Made by a program: the position numbers and the translations under genes. Positions 17,557-25,622 of a stretch of DNA of 64,000 bases are shown here, piece after piece. The notes under the pieces were generated by a model that was not told the DNA's origin, made no database searches, and worked only from the letters and a program-made list of their open reading frames with translations. This stretch comes from Acidimicrobium ferrooxidans (GTDB taxonomy: Bacteria; Actinomycetota; Geothermincolia; Fen-727; Anoxymicrobiaceae). Each line of letters starts with the position of its first letter. The stretch's first letter is position 1. The stretch covers positions 186,001-250,000 of the forward strand of contig DYIU01000001.1 of the NCBI GenBank assembly GCA_020723485.1, given 5' to 3'.

Positions 17557-18402
17557 ATGGCAAGGACTCAGGTCGGAGAGATGGTGGGGCTCTTCAAGAA
17601 GCCCTGGAGGACTCTCATCTATGTCGGACTGGTCGCAGGCGTTCTCGGGATGCTGGTCGGCTCCATAGCGGTGATAATGGGCGCCGTTGTCGCCGGGGCG
17701 CCCGCGTTCGTCGTGGCCCTTCTGGCCGTTGTCACACTGGGATTTTTCATCGGGATACCGGTCTTTATCTTCTTCGTCTTCCGCTCGTTCCTCGGGCCGG
17801 AAGTGGCCAGGCGGAACCTGCTCGCAAACGGGGAGCCGGCCGAGGCGACCGTCATCAGCCTCGCCGAGACCGGTTTCACGGTGAACAGGATATACCCGAT
17901 GGTCGACCTCGAGCTCGAGGTGCGGCGCACTGGACAGCAACCGTACCGGGTCAAGTCGCGGTTCATGGTCAGCAGGCTCGACGTCCCACAGATACAGCCG
18001 GGGTCGGTGATCGGGGTGACCGTCAACAGGGATGACCCGAGCGAGGTCGCCATCGGGGCGGGGCCCGCCGCGGCAGCGCAGGTATCGCTCAGCCCCGAGC
18101 AGGAGCGCGAGACCGGGGAGTGGCTCAAGAAGCTCGACGACGCCAACCAGGAGTTGATCGCCCGGGGGGTCGGGTCGGCTGCGACCATACTCGCGGCGAC
18201 CCCTCTCGGGATACTCGTGAACGGCGAAAACCCGGCGATGAAGTTCCTGCTGGAAGTGCTTCCCGGTGACCGCCCGTCATTCAAAGCGGAGGCGACTGCG
18301 TTTGTCGCAGAAGCGTCAGTCTCAAAGTACCAGCCCGGCCAGACCATCTACGTCAAGTTCGATCCAGATGATCTCACCAGGGTTGCCGTAGAGCACTCAT
18401 GA
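17557..18402 (+). CDS. Membrane protein with duplicated DUF3592-like domain
   Basis: A 281-residue protein with two N-terminal transmembrane helices (about 19-45 and 48-74) and two similar soluble modules. Module 1 starts NGEPAEATVISLAETGFTVN and ends VTVNRDDPSEVAI. Module 2 starts GVGSAATILAATPLGILVNG and ends VKFDPDDLTRVAV. The repeated pattern (ATxL, VNG, a PG turn, DPxDLxxVA) indicates an internal duplication of a DUF3592-like beta domain. A short acidic linker (SPEQERETGEWLKKLDD) separates the copies. The ATG at 17557 follows GGAGGAG. The function is unknown. Confidence 0.75.
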   Translation: MARTQVGEMVGLFKKPWRTLIYVGLVAGVLGMLVGSIAVIMGAVVAGAPAFVVALLAVVTLGFFIGIPVFIFFVFRSFLGPEVARRNLLANGEPAEATVISLAETGFTVNRIYPMVDLELEVRRTGQQPYRVKSRFMVSRLDVPQIQPGSVIGVTVNRDDPSEVAIGAGPAAAAQVSLSPEQERETGEWLKKLDDANQELIARGVGSAATILAATPLGILVNGENPAMKFLLEVLPGDRPSFKAEATAFVAEASVSKYQPGQTIYVKFDPDDLTRVAVEHS

Positions 18403-18405
18403 CAC

Positions 18406-18861
18406 TCAGTGTTCCGAGTCGACGTCTCCCGGCTCCTGCGATTCCTCGCCGGCGGCAGGCTCCGCGGGGTATCGCCTATAGGAATCCTTCTTGGCCTCGG
18501 CAAGTTCCTCGTATCCCTTGAAGTCCACCAGGAACTCGATCATGCCCAGGTACCTGCCGGTTTTGTCGCGCACTGCAAGGAACCTGTTAAGGAGGGGCCG
18601 GTCGGGTATCATCAGCCAGAACTCGTCCTCGTCCTTCGCCCCGCTCTTGAAGTCGGAGACCATCTGCTCGAGGCGAGGCATGCTGGATTCCACGTGACAA
18701 TCCCGGATGTCTTTGCCGGCCATGTCCGGCGCGCCTTCCACCCGCCGGGCCTCCGCCCTGTTCCTGTAGACGAGCCTCTCGTTCTCGTCGACGAAGATGA
18801 AGTTCATCGGGAGAGAGTCGAGTATCGCGTCCAGCTGCTCCATGCTCAGGTTCTCGATCAC
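18406..18861 (-). CDS. PAS-domain protein
   Basis: A 151-residue single-domain PAS protein. MEQLDAILDSLPMNFIFVDENERLVYRN is followed by GKDIRDCHVESSMPRLEQMVSDFKSG and FLAVRDKTGRYLGMIEFLVDF. This matches the PAS unit found at the C-terminus of DUF438 proteins, which senses small ligands or heme, but no output domain is attached. The GTG at 18861 follows GGAGGAGG. The frame is open far upstream, but that part is antisense to the peptidase gene. The C-terminal 25 residues are acidic and low-complexity. Confidence 0.78.
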   Translation of the reverse strand: MIENLSMEQLDAILDSLPMNFIFVDENERLVYRNRAEARRVEGAPDMAGKDIRDCHVESSMPRLEQMVSDFKSGAKDEDEFWLMIPDRPLLNRFLAVRDKTGRYLGMIEFLVDFKGYEELAEAKKDSYRRYPAEPAAGEESQEPGDVDSEH

Positions 18862-18966
18862 GGCGCCTCCTCCGGTAGGGTCGTCTCGCCAGCCCGCATT
18901 GCCTGGTGTAATAATACAGTCATCGACGCGCTCCGGTAGGATGTTATCCGATTCGGGAGGCTGAAT

Positions 18967-20172
18967 ATGATTGCTGAACGCTACACCGATTACATGTACG
19001 GCCTCATCGACCGGGTCATGAAAGAGATAGGGCCGAGGGAGTCGTGCGGTGACGAGGAGAAGGAGCTGGGCAGGCTGTACGCCGCCGAGATAGGGCCGGC
19101 GTGCGAGAAGGTCGAGACCGAGCCCTTCACCTGCAGCCCGACCGCTTTCCTCGGGTTCTTCCCTTACCTGGTGCTCCTCTACCTCGCCGGGGTCGTCCTG
19201 TACTTCTTCCTGCCGGCGGCCTCCGTGGCGCTCGCCGCCCTGGGCGGCGCGGTCCTCTTCTTCGAGGTAGTGCGCTACAAGGAGCTGATAGACCCCGTCT
19301 ACCCGAAAAGGGAGGGCGAGAACGTCGCCGGTTTCGTTCGCCCGAGCGGCGAGGTGAAGAGGAGAGTCTATGTCTCCGCCCACTTCGACTCGGCTTACGA
19401 GTTCAAGATATGGTACTGGTTCAAAGGTTTCTCGACTGTGCTGATGGGGATCGGCTTTCTCTCCGTGGTCCTGCTCTTCGGCTTCGGCCTGGCGCGGACC
19501 ATCGTCGAGCCGGTCGGGACGCCCGGCTCGACCGCGTTCTGGGTCCTGGGGATAATACTGGCGGCCCTTTCCCCGGTAATCGCCATCTTCGTGTTCTTCC
19601 ACACAAAGGACGTGGTCCCCGGCGCGATGGACGACATGGCCGGCATCGCGGTGGTCGCCGGCCTTGCGAAATACCTGGCGGAGGCAGAGGAGCATGGCGA
19701 GTTCTACCCGGAATCGACAGAGGTCGTCCTGCTCGGGCTCTCGAGCGAGGAGGCGGGCCTGAGGGGCGCCAAGAGGTACGCGGCGGCGCACCGCGAAGAG
19801 GCCGGGGCTCTGCCGACCTCCGCCATATTCCTGGACGGCATCTACGACGAGGAGTACTTCACCGTGTTCCGCAAGGAGGTCTGGCCGGGCGGGAAGATGG
19901 ACCCCGGGCTGGTAGAGCTGGCGGTGAAGGCTGCCGGGGACAGCGGGTTCAAGGTGAAGTCCGCGCCCCTGCCGCTCGGGGCGACGGACGCCACGGCGTT
20001 CGCGCAGGAGGGCATCCCGTCGGTCAGCATGTGCCTGTGGGACGCGACCAGGCTGGTGCCCCACTACCACACACGGTACGACACCATCGAGCACATCAGG
20101 CCCGAGTCGCTCACGGTCTGCCTGCAGACTGTCATCGAGATGCTCGAGCGCCTGGACAGCGACAGGGCCTGA
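18967..20172 (+). CDS. Membrane-embedded M28 family metallopeptidase
   Basis: A 401-residue peptidase. Two helices at about residues 63-108 precede the catalytic domain. M28 zinc ligands are visible: HxD in AHFDS (His139, Asp141), Asp222 in PGAMDDMAG, the Glu pair in SSEEAGL (about 261-262), Asp near 289 in FLDG and the final His in PHYHTRYD (about 366-368). Unusually, two further transmembrane helices (about 153-210) are inserted between the first and second zinc ligands. Membrane M28 peptidases usually keep the catalytic core soluble. The ATG at 18967 follows GGGAGG. Its substrates are unknown. Confidence 0.85.
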   Translation: MIAERYTDYMYGLIDRVMKEIGPRESCGDEEKELGRLYAAEIGPACEKVETEPFTCSPTAFLGFFPYLVLLYLAGVVLYFFLPAASVALAALGGAVLFFEVVRYKELIDPVYPKREGENVAGFVRPSGEVKRRVYVSAHFDSAYEFKIWYWFKGFSTVLMGIGFLSVVLLFGFGLARTIVEPVGTPGSTAFWVLGIILAALSPVIAIFVFFHTKDVVPGAMDDMAGIAVVAGLAKYLAEAEEHGEFYPESTEVVLLGLSSEEAGLRGAKRYAAAHREEAGALPTSAIFLDGIYDEEYFTVFRKEVWPGGKMDPGLVELAVKAAGDSGFKVKSAPLPLGATDATAFAQEGIPSVSMCLWDATRLVPHYHTRYDTIEHIRPESLTVCLQTVIEMLERLDSDRA

Positions 20173-20212
20173 ACCGCCGTATCGAGCCGCGCCGCAGGGC
20201 TCCGGACGTGAA

Positions 20213-20239
20213 GAGACCGGCCCACACGGGGCCGGTCTC
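20213..20239. terminator. Hairpin between convergent genes
   Basis: GAGACCGGCCC and GGGCCGGTCTC make an 11-bp perfect stem with a 5-nt loop. There is no U-tract on either side. It lies between the convergent M28 peptidase and acyl-CoA ligase genes. Confidence 0.6.
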
Positions 20240-20265
20240 AGGTATCATGAGCGTCCCGGCGGACT

Positions 20266-21957
20266 CTACGCGGGGCCGCCCTTCATCATCTCGCGGAGGT
20301 CTTTCTTCAGTATCTTGCCGACGCCGCTGGTGGGCAGCTCGTCCATGAACTCGATGGTCTTGGGCACCTTGTAGGGAGCGACCTGCTCCTTCAGGTATTC
20401 GAGTATCTTCTGCTTCTCGGCGTCGCTCTTCTCAACTCCCGGCTTCAGTACTATCGCCGCGGCCACGCGCTCAGAGCCGGGCCGCTCCGGGTCCGGATAA
20501 CCGATAGTCGCCGCGAGGTCGACGTCCGGGTGCTGGACCAGCACGTCGTCGAGCTCTCGGGTGAAAACCTTGAACCCGGAGACGATGACCATGTCCTTGA
20601 CGCGGTCAACGATATAGAGGTACCCGTCCTCGTCCATCTTCGCCACGTCGCCGGTGAACATCCAGCCGTCCCGGACAGCATTGGCGGTCTCCTCCGGCTG
20701 GCCGAAGTAGCCCTTCATAACCTGGGGCCCGCGTATGGCCATCTCTCCAGGCTCCCCGATGGGGACAAGTTCCCCCGTGGCCGGGTCGACCAGCTTCAAT
20801 TCGGTGTCAGGCAGCGGCATCCCAATGGAAGCCGGCTTGTGCTTTCCGTAGCGCGGGTTGCAGACCGTTACCGGAGAGGTCTCGGTCATTCCGTAGAGCT
20901 CGATGAAATTCGGACCTATGACACTCTCGAGCTCTGCGATGTTCTCGGGCGGGAACGGCGCCGCGGCCGAGAGGCAGAAGTCGAGGTTGCTCTTGTCGAG
21001 CGCCTTGAAATCCGGCGTCTTCATGAGCTCGAAGAAGACCGTCGGCACGTTCACCACGATGTTCGGCTTGTACTTCTCCAGGGCCTCGATTATGAAGTGG
21101 GTGTCCCTCGGGTTGGGAACGCAGATCTGGGTGGCGCCGTTCGTCATGCAGAACCCGCCGAACGCGAGGCCCGCGATGTGGAACATCGGGAAGGCGGAAA
21201 GGGCCACGATATCAGCCTTGAGGTCGAGGTACGTGAGGGTCTGGTTCCGGTTGCTCATGTAGCTGCGGTGGGTGAGTATGGCACCCTTCGCCGGGCCGGT
21301 GGTCCCACCGGTGTACATCAGGAATATCGTGTCATCCATCGTCCGCGGGACGTTGACGAGAGCCTCGGGCATGCCCTTCAGGGCGTCCGTGAACTTCATG
21401 ACGGTCTTACCCTTGAGCGCGGTCACCTCCGCGGTCGGGATCTTCTTGAGCAGCTTCCCGAGGACGCGCTTTATCCCCGGCAGGTAGTCGGCGATCTCGG
21501 TCACCAGCACTGTCGAGAAATCGACCTTGTCGGCGACCTCGGCTATCTTCTCGAAAAGGATGTCGATGGAGATTATCATCTTGGCCTGGGAGTCCCTTAT
21601 CTGGTGCTCCATCTCCACGGGAGTGAGGAGAGGGCTGAGGCCGGTGGACACGCAGCCGGCCTTCTGCACGCCGATAACAGATATGTAGTGCGCGGGGACG
21701 TTGGGCAGGTGAATTCCCACGACGTCTCCGGGCTTGAGACCGCTCTTGATGAGGAACGCCGCGAGCTGGTTCGACGCGAGGTCCAGGTCGCGGTAAGATA
21801 TCGCCTTGCCCATGTAGTGCAGGGCGGTCTTGTTCGGGTATTTACCCACGATCTCGCGGAACTTCTCCGTGAATGTCTTGTCCTCGTACTCGAGATTAGC
21901 GGGGACGTTCGGGTCGTAGTTCTTCAACCACGGTTTCTCCGAATAGACATCGCTCAT
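20266..21957 (-). CDS. Long-chain acyl-CoA ligase (AMP-binding)
   Basis: A 563-residue adenylate-forming enzyme activating a carboxylic acid to acyl-CoA via acyl-AMP. Visible motifs are the P-loop FLMYTGGTTGPAKGA, ELYGMTETSPVT (A5 motif), the A7 segment GWMFTGDVAKMDEDGYLYIVDRVKDM and a C-terminal lysine in TSGVGKILKKDLR. The ATG at 21957 has AAAGGAGA seven bases upstream; the open frame to 22242 is non-homologous. It fits the FadD/medium-long-chain class. It is divergent from an HSL-type esterase gene and near an SCP2 thiolase gene, which suggests a fatty-acid or sterol-like degradation locus. Confidence 0.92.
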   Translation of the reverse strand: MSDVYSEKPWLKNYDPNVPANLEYEDKTFTEKFREIVGKYPNKTALHYMGKAISYRDLDLASNQLAAFLIKSGLKPGDVVGIHLPNVPAHYISVIGVQKAGCVSTGLSPLLTPVEMEHQIRDSQAKMIISIDILFEKIAEVADKVDFSTVLVTEIADYLPGIKRVLGKLLKKIPTAEVTALKGKTVMKFTDALKGMPEALVNVPRTMDDTIFLMYTGGTTGPAKGAILTHRSYMSNRNQTLTYLDLKADIVALSAFPMFHIAGLAFGGFCMTNGATQICVPNPRDTHFIIEALEKYKPNIVVNVPTVFFELMKTPDFKALDKSNLDFCLSAAAPFPPENIAELESVIGPNFIELYGMTETSPVTVCNPRYGKHKPASIGMPLPDTELKLVDPATGELVPIGEPGEMAIRGPQVMKGYFGQPEETANAVRDGWMFTGDVAKMDEDGYLYIVDRVKDMVIVSGFKVFTRELDDVLVQHPDVDLAATIGYPDPERPGSERVAAAIVLKPGVEKSDAEKQKILEYLKEQVAPYKVPKTIEFMDELPTSGVGKILKKDLREMMKGGPA

Positions 21958-22105
21958 GGTAGGTCTCCTTTCCCGGTCGCCGCCGACTGTCAGTCTCTGC
22001 TGGCCGCCGTACCTCACCCGTGAATTCCCGTATATCGCAACCGCGCACAGCGCGAAGTGCCTCGATCGGTGGTGAGAAAGTACCCTTCTCCAGTGACCAA
22101 CGGTA

Positions 22106-22135
22106 ATACTATCCCACTTATCGACGGCGAAACAA
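22106..22135 (-). promoter_or_regulatory. Predicted promoter for the acyl-CoA ligase
   Basis: On the minus strand TTGTTT (22130-22135) and TAGTAT (22106-22111) are 18 bases apart, 149 bases before the ligase ATG. Confidence 0.45.
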
Positions 22136-22172
22136 TACTTATTGCTCTGCGCTGGTCGGCCTGAATCAAGTG

Positions 22173-22201
22173 TTAAGTTATCGCGCTTATCGTTGTACAA
22201 T
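22173..22201 (+). promoter_or_regulatory. Predicted promoter for the esterase
   Basis: TTAAGT (22173-22178) and TACAAT (22196-22201) are 17 bases apart, 40 bases before the esterase ATG. The -35 is weak. Confidence 0.45.
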
Positions 22202-22240
22202 CTCCATGCACGGCAGCATTCCCCCGAAAGGAGCGGTCTC

Positions 22241-23152
22241 ATGCCGAGTCTTCAGGCCCGTTTCGCGGTCCTAGTCGCACACCTGGACCATCTACTCGGG
22301 TCCGCGTACTACCCGGTGGCATACCAGAGGTTCATGCTCTCGGAGGTGGCGCCGCTTTTCGCAAGCGACGTGTCGACGTGCAGCCGGAGCATGGATGAGG
22401 ACTGCTGCGTGAAAGCCGCGTGGCTGCGGCCCTCAGACGCCTCTGGCGAGAACGCCATCCTATACCTTCACGGCGGCGGTTACGTCATCGGCTCCATAAA
22501 GAGCCACCGCAAGATGGTGGCGCAGATAGCCGATGCCGCCGGCTGCCCTGTCCTCATGGCAGAGTACAGCCTGGCGCCGGAGTGCGAGTTCCCGGCGGCG
22601 GTGGAGGACGCGGCGGACACGTACAGGTGGCTGCTGTCGCGAGGGTACGGGCCCGAAAACATCATAATAGCCGGCGACTCGGCCGGGGGCGGGCTGACAG
22701 CTTCGACCCTTGTCTCACTGCGCGACTCCGGTGACCCAATGCCCGCCGCCGGCGTGCTCATCTCTCCCTGGACCGACCTCGGGGTCACCGGCACAAGCTC
22801 GATGAGCAGGGCGGGCACCGACCCGATGCTCAGGGTGCGCGACCTCAAGAAATGGGCCGAGATGTACCTCGGGGGCGCAGACGCGAGGGCGCCGCTCGCC
22901 TCACCCATATACGCGGACCTCCAGGGGCTCCCCCCGATGCTCATCCAGGTCGGGACCCGTGAGGTCCTGCTGGACGACGCCGAGCGCCTGGCTGCCGCCA
23001 CGAGGCGGGACGGGGTGCCGGTCGAGCTCGAGGTATGGGACGGCATGTGGCACGTCTGGCAGTTCTTCTCACCGACCGTACCGGAAAGCAGGGCTGCCAT
23101 AGAGAAGATAGGCAGGTTCTGCAGGGAGCGGTTCGAACAGGCCGGCGGCTAG
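22241..23152 (+). CDS. HSL-family alpha/beta hydrolase (esterase)
   Basis: A 303-residue hormone-sensitive-lipase-type esterase. The oxyanion motif HGGG is at residues 77-80, the nucleophile Ser147 is in GDSAGG, and the acid and His lie in EVLLDDAERL and DGMWHVWQ. It hydrolyses short- to medium-chain esters; cellular substrates are unknown. The ATG at 22241 follows AAAGGAG; a long in-frame extension to 22142 is non-homologous. It shares a 283-bp divergent promoter region with the acyl-CoA ligase, so the pair may release and then activate the same acid. Confidence 0.9.
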   Translation: MPSLQARFAVLVAHLDHLLGSAYYPVAYQRFMLSEVAPLFASDVSTCSRSMDEDCCVKAAWLRPSDASGENAILYLHGGGYVIGSIKSHRKMVAQIADAAGCPVLMAEYSLAPECEFPAAVEDAADTYRWLLSRGYGPENIIIAGDSAGGGLTASTLVSLRDSGDPMPAAGVLISPWTDLGVTGTSSMSRAGTDPMLRVRDLKKWAEMYLGGADARAPLASPIYADLQGLPPMLIQVGTREVLLDDAERLAAATRRDGVPVELEVWDGMWHVWQFFSPTVPESRAAIEKIGRFCRERFEQAGG

Positions 23153-23161
23153 CGCCGGCCT
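23139..23161. terminator. Hairpin over the esterase stop codon
   Basis: AGGCCGGCG and CGCCGGCCT pair around GCTAG, which contains the TAG stop. It lies between the convergent esterase and thiolase genes; no U-tract follows. Confidence 0.45.
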
Positions 23162-23181
23162 GCCAGTGCGCGCTTCATCCT

Positions 23182-24363
23182 TCAGGCGTTGCTGTACATG
23201 CCGACCACGACACAGCCCCCGAGGCCTATGTTGTGCTGGAGCGCTATCCTCGCGCCCTCGACCTGGCGCACGCCCGCCTCGCCCCTGAGCTGCCATGTGA
23301 GCTCGGCGCACTGAGCGAGGCCCGTGGCCCCCAGCGGGTGACCCTTGGAGAGCAGGCCGCCCGAAGGGTTCGTGACGTACTTGCCGCCGTAGGTGTTGTC
23401 GCCGTCCTCGATGAACTTCTCCGCGGTGCCTTCGGGCGTGAGCCCGAGGCCCTCGTAGGTGATGAGCTCGTTGGCCGTGAAGCAGTCGTGGAGCTCGACC
23501 ACGTCGACGTCCTCGGGGCCGATGCCGGCCTTCTCGTAGACCTCCTTAGCGGCGGCGGCGGTAATGTCGTACCCGACTATCCGCATCGGGCTCTGCCCCT
23601 CGAAGGTGCTGGAGAAATCGGTCCGCATCGACTGCGCCAGGATGCGTATCGGCTTGCCGACGTTATGCTTCTCGGCGAACTCGTCGGAGCACACCACCGC
23701 TGCCGCCGCGCCGCAGGTCGGCGGGCAGCACTGCAGGCGGGTCAGCGGCGGGGCCTGCGGCGGGGAAGCAAGGACCTCCTCCACTGTGACCTGGTCCCTG
23801 AAGATTGCGCGTTCGTTGTGCTGTGCGTGCTTCCTGGCCTTGACAGAGATCTTGGCGAAAGTCTCGTCCTTCGTGCCGTACTTCTGCTGGTGCTCGAGGC
23901 CGGCCCCCGCGAACAGCTGCCCGGCCGGCGCGGCGCCGGGCACCGGGGGTGCGAACTCGTAGAGCTTCTCGAAGAACGTGTACATAGGTATCGGGCGGTC
24001 GGTGAAGACCACGTTGAGCGCGCCCGGGGTCATCTGCTCGAACCCCAGCGCGAGCGCGCATTCGACCACGCCGTACTCCACGGCCTGCCTCGCCAGGTAG
24101 AGCGCGTTGGAGCCGGTCGAGCAGTTGTTGTTCACATTGAACATGGGGATGCCGGTCATGCCGAGGTCGTAGAGGACCTTCTGGCCGGCACAGCTGTCCG
24201 CGAACACCCACCCGACGTACGCGTGTTCGATCTCTGAGTAGTCGACACCGGCGTCCTTCAAGGCGTCGCGCGCGGCCTCCTGCCCCATGTCCGTGTAAGG
24301 CCTGAGCTCTTTCGGTGACGAGAACCTGGTCATTCCCACACCGATTACGTTCACATTCCGCAT
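23182..24363 (-). CDS. SCP2-type thiolase (lipid-transfer protein)
   Basis: A 393-residue thiolase-fold enzyme of the SCP-x branch. The reactive Cys81 is in FNVNNNCSTGSNALYLA, ELHDCFTANELITYEGLGL is a second conserved block, and the C-terminal NPSGGLLSKGHPLGATG supplies the active-site His. It would carry out thiolytic cleavage or condensation of an acyl-CoA. In actinobacteria such proteins commonly act on sterol side chains or branched acyl chains. The ATG at 24363 has GAGGGG five bases upstream. It converges with the esterase, and two membrane proteins lie upstream on the same strand. Confidence 0.9.
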   Translation of the reverse strand: MRNVNVIGVGMTRFSSPKELRPYTDMGQEAARDALKDAGVDYSEIEHAYVGWVFADSCAGQKVLYDLGMTGIPMFNVNNNCSTGSNALYLARQAVEYGVVECALALGFEQMTPGALNVVFTDRPIPMYTFFEKLYEFAPPVPGAAPAGQLFAGAGLEHQQKYGTKDETFAKISVKARKHAQHNERAIFRDQVTVEEVLASPPQAPPLTRLQCCPPTCGAAAAVVCSDEFAEKHNVGKPIRILAQSMRTDFSSTFEGQSPMRIVGYDITAAAAKEVYEKAGIGPEDVDVVELHDCFTANELITYEGLGLTPEGTAEKFIEDGDNTYGGKYVTNPSGGLLSKGHPLGATGLAQCAELTWQLRGEAGVRQVEGARIALQHNIGLGGCVVVGMYSNA

Positions 24364-24490
24364 GTTGCCCCTCGCTTTCACCCGCAGGTCTATTCGAGAT
24401 TCCGCTTCACGGCAGGGCGCTTGGCCCGGCCCCGATGAGTCTATCAGACACTGGTGTCTAGTGGCTATCCGGGCAGGTCCCAGCCGGCCT

Positions 24491-24865
24491 TCAGAGCAGC
24501 GCCCCCAGGAGGAGGAGCACCGCGACGGTCGTGAGCAGGAACGGGCATATCTTGAACGGTACGACCGGCGTCCGCGCACCCGTGAGCGCCGTCAGCACAG
24601 CCACCACCAGCAGGAACCCCGCCGTCGTCTTGTAGACGACAAGGGAAGCATTGCTGCTCCACCCGGCAAGGGCCGTGACCAGGACCACGAGTATGCCCGC
24701 GAAGCAGATCGCCACCCCCTCAGCTATCCATTCCTGGAGAATATACAGCCTGTTGTCCCGCGAGATGTCCCCGAAGCCGTTCACCACCGGCATCGTCGCC
24801 GCCAGGTGCGATATGCCCCACGCCACTGACAGCCCTCCCGCGATATACAGCAGCACCTCGTTCAT
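24491..24865 (-). CDS. Four-helix membrane protein
   Basis: A 124-residue integral membrane protein with hydrophobic segments near residues 3-24, 51-70, 77-96 and 104-123. The loop HLAATMPVVNGFGDISRDNRLYILQEWIAEG is polar and conserved-looking. I cannot name the family. GGAGGGG precedes the ATG. It lies 42 bases after the isoprenylcysteine-methyltransferase-like gene and is probably co-transcribed with it. Confidence 0.65.
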   Translation of the reverse strand: MNEVLLYIAGGLSVAWGISHLAATMPVVNGFGDISRDNRLYILQEWIAEGVAICFAGILVVLVTALAGWSSNASLVVYKTTAGFLLVVAVLTALTGARTPVVPFKICPFLLTTVAVLLLLGALL

Positions 24866-24907
24866 GACCGCCCCTCCTCTTCGTACCGGCGGTACCGCTT
24901 TCGGCCG

Positions 24908-25417
24908 CTACGCCCTTGAGCCAGGCTCCCGCCAGGGCTTGAACCTTGGAAGCCACATCGGGACGTTCCTCTTGTACTCCGCGTATTCGGAGCCGAATCT
25001 CTTTTCCAGGCCCGGCTCTTCCACAAAGTGGAAGTAGAGCGTATTGCCCGTGAAGAAGACTGCGGCCCAGATGAGTATGCCGGGCGAGCCGAACAACATG
25101 GATATCCCCAGCATCACCACGAGGACACCAGATATCATCGGGTTCCTGACGTGCCCGTAGATGCCCCCGGTGACGAGACGCCGGGTCGGGTCCCACGGCG
25201 CGAGCGTCCCCCTGCCTATTATCGCGAACATCCTTATCGTTACCGCCATCAGCGAGAGCCCCGCCGCGCACAGGAGCGCCCCGATGGCTATCTGCACCGC
25301 CGGCAGGAACATGTTGACACCGAACGGCGTCGACCAGGTTGCGGCGAGGATGATGGTCGGCACCACCACCAGGGTCGAGAACGGCAGTACGAGCGTCTTC
25401 AACTGCCTCATGTGCAT
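24908..25417 (-). CDS. Isoprenylcysteine methyltransferase-family protein
   Basis: A 169-residue membrane protein with about four helices. The motif GIYGHVRNPMISG and the C-terminal HFVEEPGLEKRFGSEYAEYKRNVPMWLPR identify the ICMT/phospholipid methyltransferase-like superfamily, which uses S-adenosylmethionine. In bacteria the substrates are mostly unknown, probably lipids or isoprenoids. The ATG at 25417 has GAGAGG upstream; 25411 is an alternative. The position beside acyl-CoA and thiolase genes is compatible with lipid modification. Confidence 0.82.
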   Translation of the reverse strand: MHMRQLKTLVLPFSTLVVVPTIILAATWSTPFGVNMFLPAVQIAIGALLCAAGLSLMAVTIRMFAIIGRGTLAPWDPTRRLVTGGIYGHVRNPMISGVLVVMLGISMLFGSPGILIWAAVFFTGNTLYFHFVEEPGLEKRFGSEYAEYKRNVPMWLPRFKPWREPGSRA

Positions 25418-25488
25418 CGTGCCTCTCGGTCTTCGGTTCCCGACTATTCTTTCACAATCGGCCCCTGACGGCCGTCCCACTTAACAAC

Positions 25489-25508
25489 CGGGGTCAGGCC
25501 TGATTTTT
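25489..25508. repeat. Possible REP-like half element
   Basis: CGGGGTCAGGCCTGATTTTT shares the CGGGGTCAGG start of the dispersed palindrome family but diverges afterwards. It sits in the divergent gap between 25417 and 25623. Confidence 0.35.
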
Positions 25509-25622
25509 GAGCGCAGGCCCGACGTGTGCCGTGTTAATGTTCCGCGGCGGAAGCGCCGATGAGCAAGGCAGAAACATGTGCCCGGTGCCCGGGTGCATCG
25601 GCCTGCAGGAGGAGGGGTCGTC

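Noticed and set aside
18406-20094. 562-residue minus-strand protein
   Set aside because: Only the last 151 residues (PAS domain) are real. The rest is antisense to the M28 peptidase, and a GGAGGAGG site marks the GTG at 18861.
20530-22023. 497-residue plus-strand frame
   Set aside because: It is a shadow of the acyl-CoA ligase on the other strand, with Val/Arg/Leu-rich composition and no family resemblance.
23035-24237. 400-residue plus-strand frame
   Set aside because: It is antisense to the SCP2 thiolase and shows no domain; it arises from high GC.
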